From positions 10,360,501 through 10,424,500 of the forward strand of contig OX365945.1 of the NCBI GenBank assembly GCA_947247005.1: DNA of 64,000 nt, written 5' to 3'. Below the pieces are notes generated by a model, which did not search any database, had not been told where the DNA came from, and saw only the letters and a program-made list of their open reading frames with translations. This document shows positions 58,601 to 60,286 of the stretch, piece by piece. Positions within the stretch are counted from its first letter, which is position 1. The number at the start of each line of letters is the position of its first letter. This stretch comes from Spisula solida (lineage: Eukaryota > Mollusca > Bivalvia > Venerida > Mactridae). Both the position numbers and the translations under genes were made by a program.

Positions 58601-60286
58601 TGGAATAAAATAATTTGGTAAAAAGAATTTACGTTTTTAAAACATACAATTTACAGTTTATTTGCAATTACATTTGTCAATATGCCCATGAGTAAACAAA
58701 TATACATGAAACATAATCACATATAAATACATGGTCAACAGTCAATTAATATGTTAATTCTATAATGAGTACATACAAAGATGATTAATAGTCAGCGGTC
58801 AAAATATAATATTTACAGATAAACTAATTTAAGTATGTCTTATTGATAAATATTAAACAATTCAAATAAATATACATATATATATCAGATACAACGGGAG
58901 GGGTACCAACAATACAACTCATCCAAAGTACAATGTACATATAAAGTTTTAAAAACATACATGTATTTGATTATAACGAAGATATACAATATTATAAAAA
59001 TATATATATTCACCTACCATGAGTGGATAAGAGAGAGCCTTGATACCGTGGGAGCCGAGTCCATGGTGTGCCAATGAGAGGTGCTTGTCTGTCATATGTC
59101 GCAGAAAGTATGAGATAGGTACCAACCCCAGCTGTCGACATACATTCATGTAGGTGATTCGTCCTGTCACGTCAAACTCAGGCTTTTCTTCTATATAACA
59201 GAAACGGAAATCTCGAAACTCAAGGATTACGGAAATCTATAGATCTATGAATACGATGTATAGAATCTACTGTAACTTACAATTTACAGCCCGACCTGTT
59301 ACGCAACCATTAAAGGGAAACCTCAAATGTGATGGCTTAATTCATACAGGTGTAATTGTAAGCTTATATTAAATGAATGAATGGAAACTAATACCGGTAG
59401 AATTTTATATAGATCTAGGTTGGTTGGAACACAGATAACAACTTAAACACGTTTGACTGTAAGTTCATTTATGAATTAACAAGGCAACGGATACTCAGGC
59501 CAATCATCAGACCCCACGTTTGCTCAGGTCTTCTACGCTGCTGACCAAGATATAGATTGTAGGAGAAACGTTATATAGTTATGATACCATGGGTTCCGAC
59601 GATGACACAGGCCAAAGAGTCTAGACTCTACGTGAATTATTGGATCATTAGATCTAGTTAGATAACATTATATACTATAGGCCTACTTCCAGAGACAGTG
59701 GCTTATAGTATGGTAGGCCCTAATCTACTGTCTCTGATAGCCTACTTCTATGTAGGCTTACCGTACTTTTTTTCAAGTTTTGGCTAGAATCTAAGTTGGT
59801 CCAAAAGACAATGTACAAACACGTAGACCTAGACTACATAGCCTACCTTCAAGTTCTAAATCTGTATCGCTGCCTTCGTCAATTCCGTTTTCTGCAGCCC
59901 GCTTCTTTAGTAAGTTTTGCTTTGTAACTTCTAACAATAAAGCTCTGCAATAAGCAACGACTTTCTACAAGTCACAGAACATAAACATTACATTAAATAA
60001 AGTGCTAGATTTAGATTTTCTCTGTATTTTTGTTTCGAATTCGATCTAGGTGGGCCTAACTTCGGTTCTAGATCTCTAACCAAACTTGGTGATGAAACTG
60101 ACTAACGTTAGGAAAAAAATTAGGACAAAAAGTTCTTTATAATATAGATCAGTATTTCTACCCGCTCTTTGTTAAGTCTGAAACTGGAACGACGTCTTCG
60201 TCTTCCTCGCCATTGACTTCAACTTCATCTTCTTCGTCTTCCTCTTGAATCGTACCAACTTCCATTACAGGCGCTCTTTCAGACAT
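292..60286 (-). CDS. LRRC74A: LRRC74A-like leucine-rich repeat protein, whole gene (14 exons)
   Basis: Joining 14 minus-strand exons (292-304, 4681-4772, 6824-6990, 9498-9624, 41853-41945, 42478-42672, 43276-43361, 44969-45050, 45562-45611, 57851-57944, 58457-58564, 59018-59190, 59847-59944, 60162-60286) gives an open frame of 500 codons plus stop. Every junction is GT-AG and every phase matches. Order: acidic tail (residues ~15-34), conserved block with DVTGRITYMNVCRQLGLVP (~80-98), RI-type LRRs (~105-365) with motifs such as LDISGNEF, VKLSHNNF, IDLSWNNF and VNLSMNGLG, a basic KPKKK linker (~405), then degenerate EF-hand-like loops (~445-497). The LRRC74A/B family has this order and human LRRC74A is of similar length (about 490 residues). 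LRRs of this type are protein-binding; no enzymatic function is suggested and no signal peptide or membrane segment is seen. Start chosen at 60286 because it opens the exon whose phase fits; an in-frame ATG at 60340 would add 18 residues. LRRC74B-like identity is the main alternative. Confidence 0.82.
1521..1653. repeat. Hairpin MITE with 33-bp perfect arms
   Basis: Arms at 1536-1568 and 1603-1635 are perfect inverted copies (33 bp, starting GCATTAAGTCGATATTCGGC). The loop itself is partly palindromic, and weaker pairing continues outward (ACACAGGGTTG against CAGGGCCATTGTG). Nothing in it encodes protein. Confidence 0.75.
2651..2726 (+). mobile_element. 76-bp mini-element, copy 1, flanked by AAAAATGG duplications
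   Basis: Direct repeats AAAAATGG at 2643-2650 and 2727-2734 flank a 76-bp segment. An inverted relative lies at 36295-36376 with its own 9-bp duplication. The ends are imperfect short inverted repeats (CAWYCTCRTT type). An 8-9-bp duplication and CA ends suggest a non-autonomous hAT-like element. Confidence 0.7.
2810..3005 (+). repeat. tRNA-derived SINE-like relic
   Basis: Starts with an A-box-like stretch (GGTGGCCTAGAGGTAGG) and a weak B-box (GGTTTCGATCAAAG). It continues with ATAAATGGTTACCTGAGAG, a pattern I associate with mollusc SINE bodies. Old and diverged; exact ends uncertain. Confidence 0.45.
3556..3945. repeat. Fold-back dispersed element
   Basis: The left arm (3556-3602, TTTCATGGGCATTCAATTTT) and right arm (3897-3940) are inverted, roughly 75% matching. 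The right end reads TGACTTTACAGTA. A related, more decayed copy lies at 62438-62615. Confidence 0.5.
4318..4610. repeat. Two diverged tandem units of about 145 bp
   Basis: The segments 4318-4459 and 4460-4610 share the order 'aaatggtttctg', 'gcgcttga', 'ctcaaacttt', 'cccctgttgatt' and 'aatgtcaaggtc'. Same style as the larger array at 51570-52330, though not the same sequence. Confidence 0.5.
4681..4772 (-). CDS. LRRC74A: LRRC74A-like exon 13 (second EF-like loop)
   Basis: 92 bases, acceptor TTGATAG, donor GTAAGTCT. Reads DVAMELSATDIETLDNLLTD then YKTSEGKIDF and two bases of the next codon. The second loop is irregular (one residue too long between Asp and Gly). The family ends shortly after this point. 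Confidence 0.8.
4931..6153. repeat. Outer inverted repeats enclosing the mariner-like element
   Basis: Left arm about 4931-4965 (CATCAATGAAAAGTTACCAC) matches the inverse of 6121-6151 (CACTGAAAAGTTACCACTC on the minus strand). Either a host MITE into which the TA-flanked element inserted, or a composite. Confidence 0.5.
5121..6094. mobile_element. Non-autonomous Tc1/mariner-like element, 974 bp
   Basis: The terminal inverted repeats are perfect over 29 bp (beginning CGAGGGGTGATCAACAAATA), and TA flanks both ends (5119-5120 and 6095-6096), the Tc1/mariner target. No transposase frame remains; the 63-codon frame at 5728-5919 shows no family motif. Probably an internally rearranged derivative. 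Confidence 0.8.
6824..6990 (-). CDS. LRRC74A: LRRC74A-like exon 12 (EF-hand-like region)
   Basis: 167 bases, acceptor TTTTACAG, donor GTAAGTTA. Reads IMATIKSHCDENGVALYDNM, then NYDKNKERKLSRADFLSAFS. The loop DKNKERKLSRAD has Asp at 1, Asn at 3, Leu at 8 and Asp at 12, but Arg replaces the usual Gly at 6. It is therefore a degenerate EF-hand, and calcium binding is doubtful. Confidence 0.83.
6991..9497 (-). other. Intron 11
   Basis: Contains the Tc1-type transposase relic (7642-7929) and an A-rich tract (8380-8405). I see nothing else that can be named. Confidence 0.45.
7642..7929 (-). pseudogene. Tc1-type transposase N-terminal fragment
   Basis: The minus-strand translation contains HRFLANGNVKDRPGSDQPKV followed by MTPSQEATLQRLR. 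This resembles the second DNA-binding helix and the GRPR-type linker of Tc1/mariner transposases (pattern RFxxTGSVxDRPRSGRPRVTTP). Linker Arg residues are lost and no catalytic DDE part follows, so it is a dead fragment. Confidence 0.5.
9498..9624 (-). CDS. LRRC74A: LRRC74A-like exon 11 (post-LRR linker)
   Basis: 127 bases, acceptor CACCACAG, donor GTAAGTGT. Reads GIEVDKEFRIMKEELQQNRD, then a short hydrophobic strand (DYVIVI) and KPKKKS. Family members have the same order: a segment after the last LRR, then a basic stretch. Lies only about 200 bp from the left edge of the tRNA array. Confidence 0.83.
9825..10190. repeat. Shrunken first unit of the array, lacking both tRNA genes
   Basis: Homology to the units begins at CTGATATTATG, which in complete units is the base pair next to the 5' end of tRNA-Lys. 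Two deletions then remove about 400 bp of spacer and about 310 bp including tRNA-Asn. The conserved spacer element is retained (9920-9993). Confidence 0.75.
9920..9993 (+). promoter_or_regulatory. Conserved tRNA-spacer element, copy in the shrunken unit
   Basis: GAGGTCAAGTAAGGGTGAAG followed by CACCTGCATAGTTT and CTACGTAATCGAC. It differs from array copies at only a few positions even though its unit has lost both tRNA genes. Function unknown. Confidence 0.5.
10349..10421 (-). tRNA. tRNA-Lys(CTT), unit 1
   Basis: 73 nt. The 7-bp acceptor stem pairs GCCCGGC with GTTGGGC (two G-U pairs); the discriminator is G73. The anticodon loop CTCTTAA sits on a CGAGA/TCTCG stem, so the anticodon is CTT (reads AAG). 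The A box (TAGCTCAGTCGG) and B box (GGTTCGAGCCC) are intact. A TTTT Pol III terminator follows within ten bases and a TATATTACATAATA stretch lies just upstream. No intron. Confidence 0.97.
10901..10974 (+). promoter_or_regulatory. Conserved tRNA-spacer element (first of 16 array copies)
   Basis: Lies between the divergent Lys and Asn genes. Blocks: GAGGTCAAGTAGAGGTGAAG, CACCTGCATAGTTTCAGATG, then ACAAACAACGCTACGTAATC. An identical or nearly identical block recurs in each of the next 15 units at the same offset, about 480 bp upstream of Lys and 255 bp upstream of Asn. Diverged relatives sit at 32278, 34211, 36440 and 37712. No known RNA family recognised. Confidence 0.5.
11230..11303 (+). tRNA. 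tRNA-Asn(GTT), unit 1
   Basis: 74 nt. The acceptor stem pairs GTCTCTG with CAGGGAC; the anticodon loop CTGTTAA on a TTCGG/CCGAA stem gives anticodon GTT. The T arm GGTGG/CCACC encloses TTCAAGC. A TTTTT terminator follows after ATATA. Transcribed away from the Lys gene of the same unit. Confidence 0.97.
11638..11710 (-). tRNA. tRNA-Lys(CTT), unit 2
   Basis: Same 73-nt sequence as the unit 1 gene; flanked 5' by the same TATA-like stretch. Confidence 0.97.
12519..12592 (+). tRNA. tRNA-Asn(GTT), unit 2
   Basis: Intact cloverleaf, matches the unit 1 Asn gene by eye. Confidence 0.97.
12927..12977 (-). pseudogene. Broken tRNA-Lys, unit 3
   Basis: Only 51 nt: a 22-bp internal deletion removes the anticodon loop, the 3' half of its stem and part of the T arm. 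Both acceptor-stem halves and the A box remain, so it may still bind Pol III factors weakly, but it cannot give a working tRNA. Confidence 0.93.
13786..13859 (+). tRNA. tRNA-Asn(GTT), unit 3
   Basis: Intact, although the Lys partner of this unit is broken. Confidence 0.97.
14194..14266 (-). tRNA. tRNA-Lys(CTT), unit 4
   Basis: Intact. The unit spacer carries a 4-bp deletion at about 14605 that does not touch the gene. Confidence 0.97.
15071..15144 (+). tRNA. tRNA-Asn(GTT), unit 4, with T-stem mismatch
   Basis: One substitution turns the T-stem strand GGTGG into GATGG, giving an A-C mismatch against CCACC. The rest, including the anticodon, is normal. Possibly a weaker copy. Confidence 0.9.
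15473..15545 (-). tRNA. tRNA-Lys(CTT), unit 5
   Basis: Intact. First of seven successive copies whose downstream spacer lacks a 6-bp TTTACA repeat. Confidence 0.97.
16354..16427 (+). tRNA. tRNA-Asn(GTT), unit 5
   Basis: Intact, terminator TTTTT after ATATA. Confidence 0.97.
16755..16827 (-). tRNA. tRNA-Lys(CTT), unit 6
   Basis: Gene unchanged, but the 3' flank is a variant: TTAATTTTGGATTC replaces TATACTTTTGTATTC. A TTTT terminator is still present. Unit 15 shares this variant. Confidence 0.97.
17636..17709 (+). tRNA. tRNA-Asn(GTT), unit 6
   Basis: Intact 74-nt gene. Confidence 0.97.
18038..18110 (-). tRNA. tRNA-Lys(CTT), unit 7
   Basis: Intact, standard 3' flank. Confidence 0.97.
18919..18992 (+). 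tRNA. tRNA-Asn(GTT), unit 7
   Basis: Intact 74-nt gene with all stems paired. Confidence 0.97.
19321..19393 (-). tRNA. tRNA-Lys(CTT), unit 8
   Basis: Intact. The spacer of this unit has the GCGGACAGAC variant inside the conserved element. Confidence 0.97.
20202..20275 (+). tRNA. tRNA-Asn(GTT), unit 8
   Basis: Intact; anticodon loop CTGTTAA. Confidence 0.97.
20604..20676 (-). tRNA. tRNA-Lys(CTT), unit 9
   Basis: Intact; spacer variant shared with units 8 and 10. Confidence 0.97.
21485..21558 (+). tRNA. tRNA-Asn(GTT), unit 9
   Basis: Intact, both internal promoter boxes present. Confidence 0.97.
21887..21959 (-). tRNA. tRNA-Lys(CTT), unit 10
   Basis: Intact; unit almost the same as unit 9 throughout. 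Confidence 0.97.
22768..22841 (+). tRNA. tRNA-Asn(GTT), unit 10
   Basis: Intact, near-identical neighbour of the unit 9 copy. Confidence 0.97.
23170..23242 (-). tRNA. tRNA-Lys(CTT), unit 11
   Basis: Intact. Last copy with the 6-bp spacer deletion. Confidence 0.97.
24051..24124 (+). tRNA. tRNA-Asn(GTT), unit 11, with anticodon-stem mismatch
   Basis: The 3' strand of the anticodon stem reads CGGAA instead of CCGAA, giving a G-G mismatch against TTCGG next to the loop-closing pair. Anticodon GTT is unchanged. A likely impaired copy. Confidence 0.88.
24456..24528 (-). tRNA. tRNA-Lys(CTT), unit 12
   Basis: Gene intact. The 3' flank is intermediate between the standard and the unit 6/15 form (TTAATTTTGTATTC). 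Confidence 0.97.
25337..25410 (+). tRNA. tRNA-Asn(GTT), unit 12
   Basis: Intact; stem restored compared with unit 11. Confidence 0.97.
25744..25816 (-). tRNA. tRNA-Lys(CTT), unit 13
   Basis: Intact. The spacer 150 bp away has a 4-bp loss (AAAAAAATG for AAAATAAATG type). Confidence 0.97.
26625..26698 (+). tRNA. tRNA-Asn(GTT), unit 13
   Basis: Intact, standard flanks. Confidence 0.97.
27033..27105 (-). tRNA. tRNA-Lys(CTT), unit 14
   Basis: Intact, standard 3' flank. Confidence 0.97.
27914..27987 (+). tRNA. tRNA-Asn(GTT), unit 14
   Basis: Intact, standard flanks on both sides. Confidence 0.97.
28321..28393 (-). tRNA. tRNA-Lys(CTT), unit 15
   Basis: Gene intact; same variant 3' flank as unit 6, nine units away. 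Confidence 0.97.
29202..29275 (+). tRNA. tRNA-Asn(GTT), unit 15
   Basis: Intact 74-nt copy. Confidence 0.97.
29610..29682 (-). tRNA. tRNA-Lys(CTT), unit 16
   Basis: Intact. Spacer has a private change (AAATGCTTCAT for AAATTGTTTCAT) at about 29810. Confidence 0.97.
30491..30564 (+). tRNA. tRNA-Asn(GTT), unit 16 (last Asn of the array)
   Basis: Intact; the next Asn gene to the right is the dispersed copy at 32898. Confidence 0.97.
30899..30971 (-). tRNA. tRNA-Lys(CTT), unit 17 (last Lys of the array)
   Basis: Intact. About 130 bp upstream, at 31104, the similarity to other units stops. Its divergent partner is then probably the Asn gene at 32898, with conserved element 32278 between them. 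Confidence 0.97.
31105..32277. other. Non-repeated spacer right of the array
   Basis: No similarity to the array spacers seen. A 126-codon open frame (31664-32044) shows no family features and probably arises by chance. Confidence 0.4.
32278..32343 (+). promoter_or_regulatory. Conserved tRNA-spacer element, diverged copy C
   Basis: Blocks GAGGTCAAGTAAAGGTTAAC, ACCTGCATTGTTT and GGATAAACAACGCCGCATAA. It is 555 bp upstream of the Asn gene at 32898 and in the same orientation as in the array. Similarity to the array extends upstream (CGAAATTACAGATTAATTTC), while most surrounding sequence has diverged. Confidence 0.5.
32898..32971 (+). tRNA. tRNA-Asn(GTT), dispersed copy right of the array
   Basis: 74 nt matching the array gene exactly by eye, but in unrelated flanking sequence. 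CTTTC then TTTTT terminator follows. Selection or conversion must be keeping the gene while the flanks drift. Confidence 0.97.
33734..33806 (+). tRNA. tRNA-Lys(CTT), dispersed copy, plus strand
   Basis: Intact 73-nt gene, opposite in orientation to all array Lys genes. TTTTT terminator follows after AATAC. Confidence 0.97.
33935..34185. repeat. Dispersed bivalve repeat with (GGAC)n tract and C/G-rich ends
   Basis: Ends are inverted: TATACCCCCGCGTGG on the left and GCGGGGG...TATAAT on the right. Near the right end is a (GGAC) microsatellite (about 34094-34130). The layout, with text such as 'tgaaggaaatgctgcaaaaactg', is that of a short non-autonomous DNA element. Confidence 0.55.
34211..34300 (-). 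promoter_or_regulatory. Conserved tRNA-spacer element, diverged copy D
   Basis: On the minus strand: GAGGTCAAGTTATGGTTAAA, CACCTACATTGTTTCTGACG, then AAACAACGCCACGTAA. It lies about 350 bp (after removing the LINE insertion) from the decayed Lys gene at 35298. That is the same side and a similar distance as in array units. Confidence 0.5.
34518..35145 (-). mobile_element. 5'-truncated LINE (L1-type C-terminus) with 16-bp target duplication
   Basis: Identical 16-bp repeats (AGTTTTACACGTTTGT) at 34502-34517 and 35146-35161 flank the insert. Reading minus, it encodes CHLVQSSLCDFCTMHPDSIY then HMFWECHIVQGFWSEV, the cysteine/histidine zf-RVT motif that follows reverse transcriptase in L1-like LINEs. 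About 120 codons remain (to 34756), then 240 bp of 3' UTR ending in AATAAA near 34528. The RT and endonuclease parts are missing. Confidence 0.85.
35298..35357 (+). pseudogene. Decayed tRNA-Lys relic
   Basis: GCGGCTACTCAGTCGATAGA and ATCGTGGGGTTAAAGACC follow the order of the tRNA-Lys A box and T arm. The B box is ruined and the anticodon stem is lost. Plus-strand orientation like the intact Lys genes at 33734 and 37033. Confidence 0.55.
35579..35652 (-). tRNA. tRNA-Asn(GTT), dispersed copy, minus strand
   Basis: Intact 74-nt gene; TTTTT follows after AAGC. It forms a divergent pair with the Lys gene at 37033, with conserved element E between: an inverted, expanded version of one array unit. 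Confidence 0.97.
36295..36376 (-). mobile_element. 82-bp mini-element, copy 2, flanked by AAATCTATC duplications
   Basis: 9-bp direct repeats at 36286-36294 and 36377-36385. The related spacer at about 37666-37674 has a single AAATCTATC and no insert, so it serves as an empty site. On the minus strand the insert shares GGTTAGTCAAGTTCCCAGAC and ATACTCTGGTGAACGAGAAT with the element at 2651. Confidence 0.78.
36440..36512 (-). promoter_or_regulatory. Conserved tRNA-spacer element, diverged copy E
   Basis: On the minus strand: GAGGTCAAGTAAGGGTTAAC, ACCTGCATTGTT, GATAAACAACGCCACGTAAT. Between the divergent genes Asn (35579) and Lys (37033), about 520 bp from Lys, close to the 480 bp seen in the array. 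Confidence 0.5.
37033..37105 (+). tRNA. tRNA-Lys(CTT), dispersed copy, plus strand
   Basis: Intact 73-nt gene; TTTTT terminator after TAAA. Flanks unrelated to the array. Confidence 0.97.
37712..37780 (-). promoter_or_regulatory. Conserved tRNA-spacer element, diverged copy F
   Basis: On the minus strand: GAGGTCAAGTAAAGGTTAAC, ACCTGCATTGTTTCTGACG, then AAACAACGCCACGTAATCGAC. It shares extra flanking sequence with copy E (ATCTATCGGACTAAT and GCAGACG), so E and F come from one duplication. No tRNA gene remains on its right until 40624. Confidence 0.5.
37871..38029. repeat. Large palindromic MITE
   Basis: Arms 37871-37940 and about 37957-38029 are inverted copies with few mismatches (ATTTGTTTGTTTTGATTGAA at the outside). 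They are separated by a short GC-rich turn (GAGCGCGTAGCGCGAG) that is itself a hairpin. Confidence 0.75.
38030..40623. other. Spacer between the palindromic MITE and the last Asn gene
   Basis: Contains inverted segments at about 38066-38095 and 40075-40103 (GACGTTACGCAC with TTGGTGTC against CTGGTGTC), perhaps the ends of an older element. Also a CT/TA microsatellite (38250-38275) and a small hairpin (40377-40424). No gene seen. Confidence 0.4.
40624..40697 (-). tRNA. tRNA-Asn(GTT), dispersed copy with D-loop change
   Basis: 74 nt with intact stems and anticodon GTT. The conserved GG of the D loop reads GC (TTGCTTAG for TTGGTTAG), which should weaken the D-loop/T-loop contact and the A box. 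A long T run follows as terminator. Possibly functional, possibly decaying. Confidence 0.85.
41205..41345 (+). repeat. SINE-like repeat
   Basis: Starts with tRNA-like text (GATGGTTAGAGTGTCATACT, then GGTCCGAATTCCCGGG as B-box region). It continues GGTTTTGTAATTCCCAGACT, a non-tRNA body. Confidence 0.45.
41385..41790. repeat. Common bivalve dispersed repeat (GGCCCTAAGGGCCC ... GGTGAGCT)
   Basis: Begins AAGAGGGCCCTAAGGGCCCT and GGTCGCTCACCT. It carries repeated 'gtgacctagtttttgacc' text and a (GACG)n tract at about 41715, and ends CACTTTGTGACGGGTGAGCT. GCTCACCT at one end and GGTGAGC at the other make short inverted ends. I recognise the pattern as frequent in bivalve genomes. Confidence 0.65.
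41853..41945 (-). CDS. LRRC74A: LRRC74A-like exon 10 (last LRR)
   Basis: 93 bases, phase 0 to 0, acceptor TTTACAG, donor GTAAGTGT. Joined to exon 9 it reads LLKTLKIGYNPLGQEGVKTV and ends CVVDLDFS. Its donor opens the 32-kb intron that contains the tRNA array. Confidence 0.85.
42478..42672 (-). CDS. LRRC74A: LRRC74A-like exon 9 (two LRRs)
   Basis: 195 bases, acceptor TTTTTCAG, donor GTATGTAT, phase 0 to 0. Holds two repeats: VVNLSMNGLGNEGAFGVAEI and SIDISQNRIGPVGATVIGKA, each 28 residues apart as in ribonuclease-inhibitor LRRs. Longest exon of the gene. Confidence 0.9.
43276..43361 (-). CDS. LRRC74A: LRRC74A-like exon 8 (LRR)
   Basis: 86 bases, acceptor TTTACAG, donor GTAACTTT. Reads ENETVEHIDLSWNNFRLKSA then TILCDGIA. 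The LSWN motif in the central repeats is typical of LRRC74 proteins. Ends phase 0. Confidence 0.88.
43791..44825. repeat. Inverted repeat pair in intron 7
   Basis: GCGAAAAAAATCGTCTAAA at about 43799-43818 and its inverse at 44800-44818 sit in longer similar arms (43791-43830 and 44785-44825). Probably ends or subterminal parts of a DNA element about 1 kb long. Confidence 0.5.
44969..45050 (-). CDS. LRRC74A: LRRC74A-like exon 7 (LRR)
   Basis: 82 bases, acceptor GTTACAG, donor GTAAGTTC. Reads ENNRLKTVKLSHNNFGHTTS then DVLAEGI. One RI-type LRR; leaves one base for the serine codon shared with exon 8. Confidence 0.86.
45562..45611 (-). CDS. LRRC74A: LRRC74A-like exon 6 (short LRR exon)
   Basis: Only 50 bases, acceptor TTCACAG, donor GTAAGTC. 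Joined to exon 5 it gives LDISGNEFTDADAGFIAEAF, a continuous LRR. Without it the phases of exons 5 and 7 would not match, so a short exon here is well supported. Confidence 0.82.
45870..46170. repeat. Diverged tandem repeat, about 125-bp units
   Basis: The string 'acacatttgctatgagtttcat' recurs at about 45903, 46009 and 46147, each time with 'aattcggc', 'cattaaaaag' and 'cctttgacc' in order. Non-coding. Confidence 0.5.
48596..48866. repeat. MITE-like element with ~23-bp inverted ends
   Basis: Left CCCGGGGGAATTAGACA and right TGTCTAATTCCCCCTGGG are inverted, about 240 bp apart. Short frames over it are not coding. Confidence 0.55.
49233..49462. repeat. CpG-rich degenerate repeat of CGTACGA-type motifs
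   Basis: Short variants of TCGTACG, TCGTGCG, CCATCGC and ACGTCGTACG occur every 10-20 bp over about 230 bp. Far richer in CG than its surroundings. No frame is conserved. Confidence 0.5.
49975..50290. repeat. 14-bp minisatellite (GTGAACTGTGGAGT)
   Basis: About 20 imperfect copies of a 14-mer variably reading TGTGAACTGTGGAG or TATGAAGTGTGAAC. Open frames across it on the minus strand are periodic artefacts. Confidence 0.85.
51570..52330. repeat. Tandem repeat of ~152 bp, about five units
   Basis: 'ccaactgtgacctt'-type text recurs at about 51739, 51892, 52047 and 52198, with 'ttgacctttgagataggaac', 'catgacactccgcctcatg' and 'agaaagattggtca' in order. Widespread bivalve repeat style. The 130- and 66-codon minus-strand frames here (51452-51998) are repeat translations. 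Confidence 0.8.
52436..53765. repeat. ~72-bp satellite, first block
   Basis: About 18 units whose shared text is 'agggttgaccgcagtagaaa', 'taactaaccgactcctg' and 'ccttaaatagatat'. Spacing between successive 'gggttgac' copies is 71-75 bp. Broken at 53765 by an insertion. Confidence 0.9.
53766..54309. mobile_element. 544-bp inverted-repeat element inserted in the 72-bp satellite
   Basis: Ends TCACCATATCGACATT and AATGTCGATATCGAGA are inverted, with weaker pairing for about 50 bp. Satellite sequence CTCCT-AT / AT-GAGAGG continues on each side with a 2-bp AT duplication. Intact satellite units at about 53045 and 53470 show the empty site (CTCCTATGAGAGG). Confidence 0.8.
54310..54570. repeat. ~72-bp satellite, second block
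   Basis: Direct continuation of the array broken at 53765. About three and a half more units, more diverged toward the right. Confidence 0.85.
54575..55215. repeat. Diverged tandem units of about 170-210 bp
   Basis: 'tataaagtgaccat', 'tataaagtcatcat' and 'tataaattcatcat' at about 54605, 54789 and 54997, and a partial fourth at 55163. Each is preceded by 'cgtcgta'/'catcgta' text and followed by 'aggtattt' and 'ttgtaaata' text. Short frames at 54858-55192 fall in this repeat. Confidence 0.6.
56310..57339. mobile_element. ~1.03-kb DNA element with CAGGCGCGTAGCTA ends
   Basis: Terminal inverted repeats CAGGCGCGTAGCTA at both ends. Direct repeat TCTGT flanks it (56305-56309 and 57340-57344). CAG-type ends recall hAT elements, but those make 8-bp duplications, so the family is unsure. 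No transposase frame. Confidence 0.65.
57851..57944 (-). CDS. LRRC74A: LRRC74A-like exon 5 (LRR)
   Basis: 94 bases from acceptor TTGTAG to donor GTATAG. Reads NIANNRLGSKGCAAICRALQ then TNVTLKTLDISG, an RI-type repeat with the usual GCAAICRAL helix. Its last base starts the glycine codon completed 12.2 kb away in exon 6. Confidence 0.88.
58241..58385. repeat. Short inverted-repeat element in intron 4
   Basis: TAAGAACGCAAGTAGAAACC (about 58243) and its inverse (58361-58385) enclose roughly 95 bp. One mismatch in the 24-bp arms. Confidence 0.6.
58457..58564 (-). CDS. LRRC74A: LRRC74A-like exon 4 (LRR)
   Basis: 108 bases, phase 0 to 0, acceptor TTTTACAG, donor GTAAGTTC. Reads YILNLDLEDNWMEGEGGEYI with a helix AEMLLENCYITEM: one LRR strand-turn-helix unit. 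LxLxxN positions are kept. Confidence 0.88.
59018..59190 (-). CDS. LRRC74A: LRRC74A-like exon 3 (conserved pre-LRR block and first LRR)
   Basis: The most recognisable exon: PEFDVTGRITYMNVCRQLG, then a VPISYFLRHM stretch, then LSLAHHGLGSHGIKALSYPL, the first LRR. LRRC74-type proteins carry this cap before the repeats. Acceptor TATATAG and donor GTAGGTG are both good; the exon ends in phase 0. Confidence 0.88.
59847..59944 (-). CDS. LRRC74A: LRRC74A-like exon 2
   Basis: Acceptor TTGCAG and donor GTAGGC flank 98 bases. They read ALLLEVTKQNLLKKRAAENG followed by an acidic stretch (IDEGSDTDLELE). Charged, probably helical linker before the conserved block. Enters with one base and leaves with one base of a split codon, matching both neighbours. 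Confidence 0.72.
60162..60286 (-). CDS. LRRC74A: LRRC74A-like exon 1 (start codon, acidic N-terminus)
   Basis: Encodes residues 1-41 and two bases of codon 42. It begins MSERAPVMEVGTIQ and continues into a run of Glu/Asp. The donor GTAGAAAT lies at 60161-60154. An upstream in-frame ATG at 60340 would extend the protein, but its codons look unrelated. Low-complexity acidic sequence is poorly conserved, so the call rests on phase and on the next exons. Confidence 0.7.
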